Shown piece by piece: positions 23,814 to 36,745 of a stretch of 64,000 nucleotides of DNA (the first letter of the stretch is position 1; every line of letters begins with the position of its first letter). A model generated the notes under the pieces. It was not told the DNA's origin and made no database searches. It saw only the letters and a list, made by a program, of their open reading frames with translations. This DNA comes from Humulus lupulus (Eukaryota > Streptophyta > Magnoliopsida > Rosales > Cannabaceae): NCBI RefSeq assembly GCF_963169125.1, contig NC_084796.1:92364888-92428887 (forward strand), read 5' to 3'. Position numbers and translations under genes: made by a program.

Positions 23814-25204
23814 CTATCTAAATAAATGGTCTGCAACTAGATTTTTTGTCCCCTTTTTGTCACGAATTTCCATATCAAACTCTTGGAATAATAGGACCCA
23901 TCGAATCAAGCGGGGTTTTGCATCCTTCTTGGTCATAACGTACTTAATAGCATAATGGTCTGTGTAGACAATAACCTTATTACCAATTGAATGCGACCTG
24001 AACTTATCAAATGCAAAAAAGATTGCAAGTAATTCCTTCTCAATAGTTGCATAATTTAATTGAGTATCATTCAAAGTCCGACTAGCATAATAAATTGTTC
24101 GGAATACCTTGTCAACTTGCTGCCCCAGAGCCACTCCAACTGCATAATCACTTGCATCGTACATCAATTCAAAGGGGAGTTCCCAATTTGGTGGTACCAT
24201 AATCGGTGCAATGATCAATTTCTCCTTCAAAGTATTGAAGGTACTTCGACAATCAACATCAAAATTAAACTGTGCTCCATTCATTAATAGTGCAGATAGG
24301 GGTTTAAAAATCTTGGAGAAATCTTTAATAAATCTCCTATAAAATCCAGCGTTCCCAAGAAAACTCCGAACATCCTTAACTGAAATTGGAGGAGGCAAGT
24401 TCTCAATAGTTGATACCTTCGCACGATCTACCTCTATGCCTTTGCTTGAAATCTTATGGCCCAAAACAATTCCTTCACTTACCATAAAGTGACATTTTTC
24501 CCAATTCAGGACCAAATTAGATTCTTCGCATCTCTTTAACACCTTTTCCAAATTTGTAGACACATATCAAATGAAGAGCCAAAGACCGAGAAATCATCCA
24601 TAAATATTTCAATGCTCTTTTCCACCATATCAGAAAATAGTGACATCATGCATCGCTGAAAAGTAGCAGGAGCATTGCATAATCCAAATAGCATTCTACG
24701 AAAAGCAAACATACCATAAGGACAAGTAAAAGTCGTTATCTCTTGGTCTTCGTGAGCAATAGGTATTTGGTGATAACCGAAATACCCATCTAAAAAGCAA
24801 TAGAAGTGATGGCCGACAGTCTATCGAGCATTTAATCAACAAAAGGAAATGGGAAGTGATCTTTCCTTGTTGACTTATTTAGTTTCTGGTAATCAATACA
24901 AATTCTTCACCCTATCATATTACGAGTTGGAATTAACTCATTGTTCTCATTTTTTACTATTGTCAATCCCCCTTTTTTCGGAATCAACTTGTACTGGGCT
25001 TACCCATGAACTATCTGAGATTGGATAAATAACACCAGCATCTAACCACTTCAAAATTTCTTTTAGAACCACTTCGCTCATAGCAGGATTTAGCCTCCTT
25101 TGAGCATCAATGCTAGCCTTACTGTCCTCCTCCATGAGAATATGACGCATAACAGTAGAGGGGCTAATTCCCTTTATATCATCTAAAGTCCAACCAATGG
25201 CCAA
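23814..25204 (-). pseudogene. Reverse transcriptase and RNase H of element F
   Basis: The RT N-terminal part (25204-24947) has WLDAGVIYPISDSSWVSPV. The palm region (about 24946-24564) is readable only with several stops and shifts, but includes the FMDD active site and the GLCNAPATFQRCM segment. An uninterrupted frame (24563-23814) covers the thumb/connection ([18 protein letters not shown]) and RNase H with [20 protein letters not shown] and [10 protein letters not shown]. This is typical gypsy order. Nothing here could make a full-length enzyme. Confidence 0.85.
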
Positions 25205-26109
25205 TTTATGAGCTCAAAGTACTCTTAATAATTTTTCCTCTTCAACAGTAGATAATGAAGCAGAAATAATAACCTGGAGAGTATCATTCTTACCCAAATA
25301 AACGTATTTAAGATGTTCTGGTAAAGTTTTCAATTCAAGTACTGGTGGTTTCTTTATAGATGGTAATGGTTTCTGGGCCCTTGTCCAAATTCCTGATATT
25401 TCTTCTTATAAATAGGTCCAGCAAAGTTTAGCCAATTTACATATTCAATAACCTCAATGCCATCACAGTTTTCCACTCTTTGCGAAATAAGGCTCATCTC
25501 AAGTGAATCTTCGATGAGTTTTCTCTTTGACAATTGTTCCTCAATTACATTCACACTAAAGCAACTATCACTTGCTTTAGGATACTTCAAAGCCTTGAAC
25601 ACATTAAATATAACCCCATTACCTTACACTCTTAGCCTCAACTCTCATTTCTGAACATCTATCAAGGCTTAACCGGTGGCTAAAAATGGTCTTCCCAAAA
25701 TAATTGGAACATCTTCATCTTCCTCCATATCAAGAACAATAAAATCAGCAGGAAAGATAAATTTGTCCACTTTGACAAGAGCGTCTTCAATAATACCTCA
25801 GGGGTGTGTCAATGAATGGTCGACCAGTTGTAGAGTAACTGTAGAGGGTCTAGCTTCCCCCAAACCAAGTCTTCTAAATACGGACAGTGACATTAGATTA
25901 ATGCTTTCACCTAAATCACATAAAGCCCTCTCACAATGAAAATTCCCAATGGTGCAAGATATAGTGAAGCTTCCCGGATCTCTTAACTTTTGAGGAAGTT
26001 TCTTTTGAATAATTGCACTACACTCTTCTGTCAAAGCCACAGTTTCATAATCCTCCATTTTTCTCTTATTAGATAATATATCTTTCATAAACTTCACATA
26101 ACTAGGCAT
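25205..26109 (-). pseudogene. Protease region and pol linker of element F
   Basis: The frame 26109-25798 contains the retropepsin-like motif CDLGESINLM followed by LSVFRRLGLGEARP, characteristic of Athila-type elements. The residue after DLG is normally A or S, so the glutamate here is probably a damaging change. The linker continues in another frame (25602-25354) with ECSAI-type and VNWLNFAGP-like segments, interrupted by stops. The region sits between gag and RT as expected. Confidence 0.7.
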
Positions 26110-29100
26110 TTGTTAAACAACTTCCACAAAAGGGATGTTAATGTGAAGTTTCTTAAATACTTCGAGAAATTTGGAGAATTGCTTGTCAAGATTAGCCTTT
26201 CGGAACCGTTGAGGATAATGAATCTTTAGTGTAGACTCGGTGTATTTTGGCTTCTCTTTCTTTGGAAGGTCTTCAGTAACCTCCTCTTGTGCTGGACTAG
26301 TGACATGTTGATCTTCTATCTTCTTGCCCTTTTTTTTCTACTGTAGGCCTCTCATACTTAGTCCCACTCCTCAAAGTGACAGCTTGACATTGCTCCTTGG
26401 GATTCACCACAGTTGAACTAGGTAAAGCCCCTTGATTACGATCCGCCATTAACTTTGCAAGTTGGCCAACTTGTGTTTCTAAGCTCCGAATAGAGGATCT
26501 AGTTTCTTTCATAAATTGGCTCAATGAATTAGCGGATACCTCTGGTTTAGTCATTTGAGGCGGTGGCTGTTGATTTTGCGGCATTTGTGGCCTTTAAGTG
26601 TCATAAAAGGGTCTTGGATTTAGCCCATAAGATGGTTTATTTGGAGGATATTGAGATGGATTTGGATGATACTATGGTTGGTGCCCTTGATTATTACTCC
26701 ATGACAAATTCAGATGGTTCTTATACGCTGGAGTATAAGTGTTAGAGTATGTGTTGTTATTCGGTTGCCTTGGGAAATTACCAATGGCTTGAACCTTTTC
26801 AAGTGGAATATCATCTACCGAATAAGAACTCGTCGCTGGACATTGCTCAGAGTTATGGGAGCCTCCACATGTCTCACAAATGATAGGAGTGGGTTGTAGT
26901 TGCATCGCTTAAGATGAAATGTTGTTTTGTTGTTGCATTTTTTTAGTTAGCGAAGCAATTTGAGTAGTGAGCATAGCAATAGGATCAACTTCTAGAACTC
27001 CTGCCACCTTCTTATTTTCTTGCTCAGTTGGCCAATTATAATTATTCATGGCCATCTCCTCTAAAAGCTCATAAGCTTCGTTAGCATTTTTTCTCATAAA
27101 TGTTCCACCTACTGCTGCATCTATTATAGTCCTTGTGTTTCCCCTCAAGCCATTATAAAAAGTGTGCATCAACATCCATTTCACTATACCATGATGTGGA
27201 CATTTTCGAAGTAGCTCTTTAAACCTTTGCAAAGCATCATATAACGATTCCCCCTCAAATTGACAGAAATTATTTATTTCACCTCTAATCCGAGCCGATT
27301 TAGCGGGAGGAAAATACTTAGCGAGAAATTTTTGAGCAAGGTCTTCCCATGTCACAATGGAATTGGCTGACAGCGAAATCAACCAACTTTTAGCTCTGCC
27401 TCTCAAAGAAAATGGAAATAACCTTAAATGGATTACATCATTACTTACTCCATTCATTTTGAAAGTATCACATAACTCCAAAAAAAATGGTAATATGGAG
27501 ATTTGGATCCTCATTAAGTAGCTGTAACGCCCTACTTCCTTAGAGCCGTTACTAAGTGAGTTTTTAAGACAAAACAGTGTGCAATGAACTCGCTAACCGA
27601 GGTTTTGAAACAAAAGTGTGACTAATTAAAAGTTAAGGCTGTAATCCTTGAAAAATGCGTCGTTTCATTTAAAACTTCTATTATTAAACATTTGGGATCC
27701 CAAAATAAGGTTTGAAAACTAATTACATCTTGAAATAAGGTTACAGTTGAGAAATCATAAAATCATAGATTATTACAGCCATTTTCGAATAAACCCCCAA
27801 CCAAAGCAGTCGGGCAGGCCAAACATGTACGCGTCGCTTCACGCTCTCCGTACTCATGGTTGGTTGACTCAGTCCTTGCTTCTACCTGCCACACGGAGCA
27901 CCCGTGAGCCGAAGCCCAGCAAGAAAACCCAAATAATACATAACATATGCAATTCATATAGCTGGCATAAATCACTGATAAATAGGAAAACCATCATAAT
28001 AAACAAGCACGGCCATGCCGCCCCAGAGGCCTTACCAAAGCCTGGGGTTTCGGTTCTCACCGCGAGGATAACTCATGTATCCCTTGGGTCCCACCCTGAA
28101 TATAAGCATCCCATGTGCTGTGTGTTACTTTCGGCCCCACGGCCGCACCCGGCCTACGCCGCACTCGGCCCTTGCCGTTCATTTCATTATAATCACACAT
28201 ATAGTACATTCGAAATAATCATTCACACACATCATGATTCATTTAAGGTTAAACATTTGCACATAATACAATCTGGGGCCATGCCCTGCAATCACACAGT
28301 GGGGCCATGCCCTATTCTCGGGTGTTACGGTTTTCTTACCTGTATTCCGAGCCTCCTGATGCACTAAAGCCGCGAGCACGGTCCTCTAGCACGAGCCTCA
28401 CCAACAACCTAGTCACAACACACAAGAAACATCCCTCAATACTAATCAACCCAAAACCACTTCTCGGGACCAATCCCGCACTCTCGGGACCTCTAAAACC
28501 TTAAAACAACACCTCGGAGACATCCCCCAAACCCCCGGAGCAAAGGCCTAAAATTGCCAAAAATGTCAACCTGAAATTTGCCTTGTGCCGCGGCACCCAT
28601 CAGTCAGGGACTCCCTCGCCGCGGCACGAAAAACCTGTGTCGCGGCACGCCTTCGCAGACCCAGAATTCTAGGTTTTTCCCTGCACTATCTTCGAGCTAA
28701 AACCTTCCAAAATCATACCAAACCAATACCCAAACCCCAAAATCAATTTAAGACTTCAAATGGACCATCTAACAACCCATAAACACTAGATTCAAGCTCA
28801 AAACACAAACATAACCAACAATCCACCCTTAGATTACAAAAATCAGCAACTTCAAAACTCAAACTTTAAAAACTTAACTCAAGCTTTAAGTTTCACAAAT
28901 CTAAACATAATCAAACTTAAATATGCACAAATCCTTACCTTAAGTAGAGAATCCCATCCTAAGCTCCCTTGATTCATCTCCTAAGTCTCCAAATTTCAGC
29001 TCCTTCACTTCTCTTCTTCTTCTTCTTCTCATTGCCCTAACTTTCCTTCTCTTTAGTTTTTCTTCTCTTTATTTCTAACAAAACCAATCCATGACCAAAA

Positions 29101-30057
29101 TGACTAAGCCCCCAAACCGTGTACCCCAAATAACCCAGCTTCCATTTATCTAATTCCCAACCAAATGACCATTTTGCCCCTCCTTGCCTATCCTTTCCCA
29201 ACTAAACCTCAAGGGCACTTAAGTCCTTTCATTTCTATTTCATATCTACCATTTTCTTTCTAAAACTTGTTACTCTCAGCAGTAACAAATGGTTACCCAG
29301 GTTACTAAATCTCCAATAACCATTACCCGCTAAATCTCAACTTAACCATAAAATTCCCGAGGTACCCCTAGGCTCCTCCCGAGCCGGGTATAGAAATCCC
29401 GTTGTGACTCTTAAGTTAACTAGCTCTCTAGGACCGTCTCGGCACGTGCATCACAATAATAAAACCACACCCGCGCGGTACAATTCACAGAATACAATTA
29501 TCACATATCAATACAGTTATGCCCAACATGGCCAAAATTACAATTACGCCCTTCTAACACGATCCGGGCCTACATGCATACTAGAAAACATAGCCATGCA
29601 TCTCAGTTAAACAAATAGCCAAATAACATGCTTTAAATCATAACCATGCATTCAACTCACAAAATCACACATAAATCCCAACCTGCTCTCCTGGCACACT
29701 AATCAAGGCCCTTAAGCCTTATTAGCGAATTTGGGTCGTTACAGTAGCCCCCCAAACTTAACGCAACTTTGAACCATTTGGATAATCGAAGGCTTGATCT
29801 CAAAATTGTTCGCCTCTACAGCAGGTGGGTGAATACTAGAATGTATCCCTATAATAATAGGGAGTACATAATCCCTCAGGGGTAGGTATGCCTTAGTTAC
29901 AACGTTACCCTCATCACCCTGATTCAGATTATTGTTGGCAACATTATTGATATTCTGGGCTATCCTTTCAAGTCTCTTATGTTTTCTTTCACTTTTTCAT
30001 GCCTTCTCAATCTTAGGATCAACATGCACTAGTATTTTTGAACCCTTACGTCGCATA
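26110..30057 (-). pseudogene. Gag of element F, split by solo LTR G1
   Basis: The N-terminal part lies right of G1 (about 30057-29749) and contains RDYVLP and [12 protein letters not shown]. The capsid part continues left of G1 (27514-26909) with LRGRAKSWLISL, WEDLAQKFLAKYFPPAKSA and FCQFEGESLYDALQRFKEL. After a stop near 26909 comes a zinc knuckle CETCGGSHNSEQC (26905-26672), and then the segment SIRSLETQVGQLAKLM (26584-26297) that precedes protease in Athila-like elements. The breaks are the 2.2-kb insertion, a stop at the end of the capsid frame, and frameshifts near 26600 and 26300. Confidence 0.85.
27523..29743. mobile_element. Solo LTR G1 (TGTAACG...CGTTACA family) inside gag of F
   Basis: Begins TGTAACGCCC and ends GGGTCGTTACA, flanked on both sides by GTAGC (27518-27522 and 29744-29748), a clean 5-base target duplication. 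It is 2221 bases long with no coding. It shares with G2 and G3 the GGGATCCCAAAA word, the block GCACCCGTGAGCC, and the terminal block AATCAAGGCCCTTAAGCC. A GC-rich cluster of CCGCGGCAC words lies at 28589-28650. TG...CA ends plus a 5-base duplication and no interior argue for a solo LTR; the lineage is unknown, though such long LTRs are typical of gypsy elements. The end sequence suggests a minus-strand orientation. Confidence 0.8.
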
Positions 30058-30167
30058 AAATAGATCACCTGAAATTGAGAAATTTAAAAGCAACTCAAAT
30101 TAGAAAAATGTTAGATTAAAACCAAAGTAGATCGAAAAATAATTAGTTTTGATATTGATTATTAGTC

Positions 30168-30185
30168 CCTAGCAACGGTGCCAAA
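30168..30185 (-). other. Primer-binding site of element F
   Basis: On the minus strand it reads TGGCACCGTTGCTAGGGA, a few bases after the end of the 5' LTR. The Athila site complementary to tRNA-Asp is TGGCGCCGTTGCCGGGGA. The three differences are all G-to-A or C-to-T, as expected from decay of methylated cytosines. Confidence 0.75.
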
Positions 30186-30189
30186 AACT

Positions 30190-31536
30190 TGATCGCTTAA
30201 ATCTGCACGCAAATATACGTGGTCGTGTCAAGTAATAAATTATGTAAGAATAGAGATCGTCCCACAGAGACTATTAACCAATTACCAATAATTGATTTTC
30301 AATTTCTATTTGGTGATTAAAATTAAAATGAATAACTTAAATTAAGATGAATAATTCTAATCTACGAACACAATTTCAAAAAATGTAAACAAAATAATGA
30401 ATCAACAGATTAAAAATCAATAATAAAAAGCCTAGGGAATTAATTTCATCAACTTTTCATGCTATTAATTTTACTAATCAATCTAAATCTCTTCTTCCTA
30501 TTCTAATAGCAGGTTAACATAAATTGATTCCTATTCTTTTTCAAGATATAAGATCTCAGCCTATATGCAGGTTTTCTACATCTCTGTGATAAACTTAAAC
30601 ATATAGAGGGAATTAAGCATGGAAACCTAATTACTACACAAGTATACAGGTACTTTCGTCCAATATGCAACCTATGCCTATATAATGGCAGCATATTCAA
30701 TTCTCATCTTTTGAATTTTGAATCAAAATCATTAAATCAAGTAAATAGTGATCAAGTATTCACTAGCATTAGGCAAACATCATATAGATTAGAATAAAGA
30801 AGAAGTATCAATAGGACATCATAATAAAATTAAATTGAAATTCAAGCGACTACATTAATCCCTAGATTTAGAATTTAGTTCATAGATAACATGATGACAA
30901 TAAAATTCAGATAATTGTTCATAGAAAATAACCTAAAAAATTAAGATGAAGAAGAAATCTGAAAAATCATAAACCAGAAAAAGAAATCTGAATACAATAA
31001 TCACAGCAGTCTTTTCTAGATCTAGGGTTTATAATACTAAAACCGCCTCCTGAATTCGCAGATTAATGTCACTTAAATAGTTTTCCAAAGCTCCCAAGTG
31101 AAAAGACCGTTTTGTCCTTCTAAAAGTGGCTTAAGAGTTCAAAACTGCATTGATAGCGCTATAGCCCTAGGTTTTGAGCGTTGATAACAGAGTCGAATTC
31201 CTCTTAAAGACTGGATAACTAGCGCTGTAGAACTAGGTATGTAGCGCTATTTACAGAAACAATAGGTCTTCAAAAACTTCTATTAGAGCTATTGTGATAG
31301 CGCTGGGGCATTAATCACAGTAGCCTAATACGACCTCCTTCCTTCCAAAACAACTTGATTTTCTTCAAAGTAGCTCCATTTTCTCCCACTTTTACTTCAT
31401 TCATCTCTTTTCACCATCTTAGCATCAAAAGATTGAAACATGAACAAACAAGCATAATTTTGCAATAAAATAGCCCTAAACTAATGAAAACCTTCCTAAA
31501 AACTAGACCATAAACGAGCCTAAAACTCGTTTATCA
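30190..31536 (-). repeat. 5' LTR of element F
   Basis: Begins TGATCGCTTAAAT and ends CTCGTTTATCA, and is 1347 bases long. It pairs with the LTR at 17447-18787. AGCGCT-type words occur near 31150-31300, several of them changed relative to the other LTR. Confidence 0.85.
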
Positions 31537-31579
31537 CCTAACCAATTTCACTATGTATTTAACCAATTAGAACAAAAAG

Positions 31580-34423
31580 TCACCTCACAAGGTGATTACT
31601 AATAAGTATCACTTCTTAAGGTCATCAAAGACATCTTCCAAGCCCTGATCGACTAGAAAAGCATAAAGAAGACTGTCTAAATGTTTTGGTCGCCCTTGAG
31701 ATATCAAGCAGAGAATAGACACTATTCCCAATCTCTTGTGCAAAATCCATGATCAGCCATCTGAGATGGATTCAAAGAACTTGGTTGCCCATGAAAGATC
31801 TTAAGCTCTCTTCTTAAGGAAATCATTGTTAAGATATTTCAAGATCACCTATTAAGGGGTCACCAATAAAAGATCTCCCAAAGCGATCATTCACTCTTAA
31901 AGTTTTGGGTAATGAAAAAAAGCAAAGAGGTTTAGTTTCCTACCATGAGCGAGCACTTAGAAAACAAAGTGGCCAATCACCTGGCATGGTCACTTACTAG
32001 ATCACTAGTTATAAAATTTTGGTCACTAGGGGGAATATGCAAGGCTATTGACAAGACATGCTGATTGAGAAAGCATATAAAGGATGGATGAAAAAGACTT
32101 ACCAATGTATTGGAAAGAGCTATACTCAAAGTGAATTATGTTGGTGAAGAAATACAAATAAGGATAGCAACCTGCATTTGAATTTGAAGCAGTGATTAGT
32201 TACCCACCCGAATTAACAGATTTGTGATAAAATGCCTTACCACTCCCATTGAAGCGATTTGGCTTTAGGTCATAAAGGAAGTGAATCTCCTTGGGCTTAA
32301 AAGAAGGCTAGGCCATCAGTCTATACAAGATTTTCAGCACAATCACTATCGATTACTTGTTGAGGGTAAGCCGAAATGAGTGATCCTAAAATAATTGCAC
32401 ACCTGCACAAAATAATCATCCAATGGAAGAATGGCACCAGTCACACAATGCACAACATTCCATGCCTGACATCCTTCGGGCGGTCTGTCCGTCTGCTCAT
32501 CCTCAGATGGAACTCTAAAAACTTGGCCACCCCAAAGGCCATGCTTTTGCATTGTATGATTGATCTCTTCTTCAGTTATCTCCGATTAGGGGACAAGGTC
32601 ATCAGTTTGGATATCAGTTGTTGTGGGATTTTTGTCAAAATCATACTTGTCAAAAGTCCCGGTATCAACCACAATGGTCTCCTTTCTTGAGTGACTAGCA
32701 CTTGATTTTCAAGGTGACATAGCCTTAGTTGCACCAGGGACTGGTCATGCACCTCCTCGAAGTCCTTTGTCAATCAGTATCTGAAACAAGAAAGTAGAGA
32801 AGGTGAGATACGTCCACGTAGACATAACGAAAAAACAGGGGTATATGGGTCGAGGTCCTAAACAACCACAAGTAAAGAAGTTGTTGGATGCATGGTCGTA
32901 ATCTGTAGAGACAAAATCATAAGAGTATTACTCTGCATGTGTTTGTACCCAGAAGAGCCTAAAGGATGATGGCTAATTACTATGGATGCCCACAAAGGCA
33001 AAAGGTTCCATGGTCGCTACCGAGTCCAAGAAGGCAGGTTGCGGTCTCTATCACAGGTGACCATGAGCAGAGACACCATCAATCGCCACTAGGTCGGGCA
33101 ACCTTGAAGGGAACAACATGAAAGTTGGGCACTCCAAGACGTAGTTGTCCAACCTCCGAGTAACAAACTAAGATCATATATCCCACCTAGGAAGGAAAGA
33201 AAAAGAAGACTTCGAAGATGATCATCGCGAGCAATTGAAAGGAGAACTTGCCACCCATGGGTGACCACTCTAGGCTGGTCATCCCCAAAGGTGACCATGT
33301 TGAAGTACTCACCACCAATAGGCAACCATATGAGCATTGTCGCCACCAATAAGAAATAAGAGGAAACAGAGAGGTCTCCAAACCCATAAGTGACCATACC
33401 ATGGTGGTTGCCTACCATAGACGAATATATGGAAGTAGTCACCTTCAAATAAGCGACCGCAAGAATGTACTCACCACCCACGTGTAGATAGAGGAATCAA
33501 AACGGTCGCCAACCCCAAGCTTTTATCCCATAGGCGACCATAGTAGAGTGCTTGCCTCCCAAGGGCAACACAACGGGGTAGTTGTCTCTCATGAGTATAG
33601 TTGTCATCCGAACAAGAAATGGTCAATAAGAGACCATAAAACCGTGGCCGCCAACCCAAGTGATCATAATGAGTGTTCTTAGTGTTCTTTGCATGACACT
33701 ATTCATGCCAAGGACAAATCACCAAAATAAAAAGAGAAGAAATACCCTAATTCTAGTAAGAAACTCATCTACAATGAAGACTATGACAAAATTGGTGAAC
33801 AAACTTTCAATATTATGCAATCAAAAGAAACAAGCTCCACAAAGAAGCCTATCGATCATTAAGAACGTGCAAACTACAGTAACTCGTTAAAAGGAGGAAG
33901 ATGTTAAGACCAGAAAATTCAATTTAAGCAAAAAACTTACTTATTTTGGTGATGTCGTAACAAATCCAAAGAAATTTTTGCCCAATAATGGCCGGCCTAT
34001 GCAATGTCAATACAAATATGTCTTATAAATGGTAGTAGAGATCACTAAGGGAATGCATAAGTCATATGAAAGACTTACAAACTCACCTGATCGCTTTGAT
34101 GAATAAATGGCCTCTTGCCAATAGTCCATGTTCTTGAAAAGAAAGGGAGAGGCAACCAAGTTCTTATGAGTAGCTCAGAGAGAACATAAGGAAGTATGGT
34201 GGAGCTCTAAAAGTGAAGGCTTTCTCTCCTCCCCATCCTTATTTATAAAGAGGTTCACCTAGGTGTCGATGCCACCAGACGACGAAGACAAGTCCAATAA
34301 GTAAGATTAAAAGGTATTTCAAAGATTAAACTCAGAAGAGTCCTGAACATTGGGCTATAGCGATTAAAAAGGGAAGTCAATCACACATTAAACTTAGCCT
34401 TGTGCAAACACAAAGACTAACTT
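31580..34423 (+). other. Interior of element E, no recognisable coding
   Basis: The first 350 bases continue the TTAA-centred hairpin pattern (for example CACCTCACAAGGTGA near 31582). Between about 33230 and 33660 the words GGTGACCA, TGGTCACC and GCGACC recur on both strands at short intervals. Open frames here (for example minus 33481-33089) have no recognisable domain and look accidental. Confidence 0.5.
32531..32643 (+). repeat. 113-bp direct repeat of 15412-15524 within element E
   Basis: Both copies run from CCCAAAGGCCATGCTTTTGC to TTTTGTCAAAATCAT and differ at about a dozen positions. The first copy sits at the end of the 5' LTR/leader, the second inside the element. Confidence 0.8.
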
Positions 34424-34447
34424 GGGGGGCGGGGGGGGGGGGGGCAG
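34424..34447 (+). other. G-rich polypurine tract of element E
   Basis: Six Gs, one C, then fourteen Gs, followed by CAG and the start of the 3' LTR copy. The position just before the LTR repeat and the purine bias mark the plus-strand primer site. The length of the G run is extreme. Confidence 0.7.
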
Positions 34448-34479
34448 TTACGATGACATGTCAAAGTTCAGAGGTAAAA

Positions 34480-36718
34480 TGTAACGCCCTGGGTAGCCAA
34501 GACCGTTACACTGTGTGTTTGTAAAGATGCAAGACTTGCTAATCAAGTCGCTTAGTTGAAAATGTGTCACTAAAACCATTATTGAACTAGGGTTAAAAGT
34601 TTTTGGTCATAAAAGATACATTTCATTTAAATAAACATTTCATATTTGGGATCCCAAAAGAAATAGAGTTTAAAGGACAGTTTACAAAAAATTCAGGGTT
34701 ATATACAACTTCCAGCCACTCTAAGGGCAAAATAGACATTTAAGGTTCTTCTGTTCCTGCCCAACCCTCAACCGTGGCGGCCGAGCAGCTGACTATGTAC
34801 ATTCCGCCTCTAGAGCTCTCCAAATTAGGGTTGATCCAGCTTACCCTTGCCTTTACCTGCATCACGTAGCACCCGTGAGCCAAGGCCCAACAAGAAAACC
34901 ATAATATCATAGCATGAACAATAGCAATAACCAAATAATTCATTAAGCATAATCATACACTCAGCAGTCCATGGCATTCACATAATCAGTAAATCTACAA
35001 ACTAATATACAAACATTCAGCAGATCATATTTATCAAATTAATATTATGAACCAAGTCATACAATAACCAGGGTCGACGACCTTAGGTCGCACCCTCTGT
35101 TTACCTCACTGACTCCGGTCTGCTTAAACTGAGCTCAGTGAATATTAAGCTATCCTTAGCTACCAGTAGTTGAGCCGCGTCTTGTGCGCCAATATTAATT
35201 CCGACACTCTTAGGCCATTTATTTCATGTTCACATGGCATAATACCATCACATACTAATGCATACAGATATATGGAACCCTTAGTACCAACATAGTCACA
35301 CAACCGAGTGCAATTTTCTTACCTTTAATTCCAAGCGTTCTAATTATGAGAAATGACCCTTGAGCACGATCCCTTTCCCGAGCTTTAGCGTACACCTAGT
35401 CACAACCAAGAAAAGGGATTCCATCAATAATAAGTGAATAAAGGTTTCCGAACCAGGTTCTAGCTTTCGGGACATCGAATTCCACCAAACACGGTAGGGG
35501 AATCAACCCCAAGCACCCTAGGTTAAGTTCCCGCACCTAAAACCTCCTCAAAGCCAAAAATTCTCTTAAGAGCCGCGACCCTAAGCCCTCCATGTCGCAG
35601 TCCACCTCCCATCAGAGGCCCAGCCTCCCTAAACAGCACACATGGGCCATGACCCTACACTCCCCATTTCGCGGCCCGCCCTTCATTTCAGCTCCCATCT
35701 CTACTATAGGGCCGCGACACACCAAGAACAGCGCCGCGACCCGACCCCTTCGAACCCAGAAAAATTACCATTTCCGACAACCAAACCTTAATCAAATCAA
35801 CCCAAAATCATCACAATGACATAATTTAGTTATCACAATAGTTCTAACATGTTCCCAGCAGTAAAACCCAACAGAAAACTAGACTCAAAACTCCAATTCA
35901 ATCTTCAATATCAAGAATCCAAGAACACTTAAAACCCAGCCAAAAACTACAGAGTTAAACAGCTAAAATCATAATTCAATGCTTACCTAAACTTCTGTCT
36001 GAACCACCAAATTGCTACTGACTTAGTCCCCAAGATTCCAGCTCAAATCCTTGAGTTTCTAGCCCAAATTCCCTTTATCTCCACAAGTTAGCTTGAGAGA
36101 GAGTTTGAGAAAGAGATGAGTGAGCTGAGAGAAAGAGAAGGGTCAGTTTAGGAGTTTCTAATTATTTCCTTAGTTTTGTTTTATCTAACTTAAGTTAATC
36201 TCGAGGCTCGGGGTACCATAAACGTCCCCAAGGGCAAAATAGTAAATTTCCCCAATATTCCCTCCTAAACTCTCTAACTTCAAATATATCTCTAATTATT
36301 TATTTTCACAACCCGATAACCCAAATAAATATCTAATACCCAAAATACCCCATGCCTCGCCCCAAGTCAAGTATTGGGTCCCGTTGTGACTTTCCCGCTA
36401 ACTGGCTCCCTAGGATTGCCTCAAGCCGCATGCTGCAAATATATATCCACATAATAATGTGGTCTCTACAATTATAACATATAATCACATTTATGCCCTC
36501 AACGGGCCAAAATTATAAATATGCCCCTTTAAGCTAAACAGGGCCCACATGCATACTAATACCTGTAAACATGCATTTCATATATCCACATAATCATATA
36601 AGCATGCTTATCACAGAATCATGCATTAAATCATTAAAATCATATATAAACCAATTATGCCCTCCTGACACACTAATCAAGGCCCTTAAGCCTTATTAAT
36701 GATTTTTGGGTCGTTACA
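34480..36718. mobile_element. Solo LTR G2 (TGTAACG...CGTTACA family)
   Basis: Begins TGTAACGCCCTGGG, ends GGGTCGTTACA and is 2239 bases long, with a 5-base duplication TAAAA on both sides (34475-34479 and 36719-36723). It shares end blocks, the GGGATCCCAAAA word and the GTAGCACCCGTGAGCC block with G1 and G3. GCCGCGAC words cluster at 35570-35745. No coding. Confidence 0.8.
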
Positions 36719-36745
36719 TAAAATGAGCTCAACAACCCAAGTCCT

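Larger units (their letters stand above)
17447..31536 (-). mobile_element. Element F: degenerate Athila-like Ty3/gypsy retrotransposon
   Basis: Two LTRs of about 1.34 kb (TGA...TCA ends) bound gag, protease, RT-RNase H and integrase in gypsy order, followed by an env-position ORF of the putative plant transposon type. The primer-binding site resembles the tRNA-Asp site known from Athila. A solo LTR (G1) lies inside gag. The outer 5-base flanks (AATAA and CCTAA) agree at only three positions, so the target duplication has decayed or the border is off by a base or two. It inserted into solo LTR H. Every coding part is broken. Confidence 0.85.
16516..31574 (-). mobile_element. Solo LTR H (copia-like), split by element F
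   Basis: The left part is 16516-17446 and begins TGTTGGGGATTC. The right part is 31537-31574 and ends ATTAGAACA. Outside both ends is the same 5-base sequence AAAAG (16511-16515 and 31575-31579), so the two parts form one 969-base LTR of TGTT...AACA type interrupted by F. On the minus strand a TTTAAAT box near 17106 and a following CTCTCT leader fit a promoter, so the LTR probably reads minus. No interior or second LTR is present. Confidence 0.75.

Noticed and set aside
27747..28367. Plus-strand 206-codon frame inside G1
   Set aside because: Lies wholly within a solo LTR whose relatives G2 and G3 do not keep it open; no recognisable domain.
33089..33481. Minus-strand 130-codon frame in element E
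   Set aside because: Produced by repeated GGTGACCA-type words; no domain and no family support.
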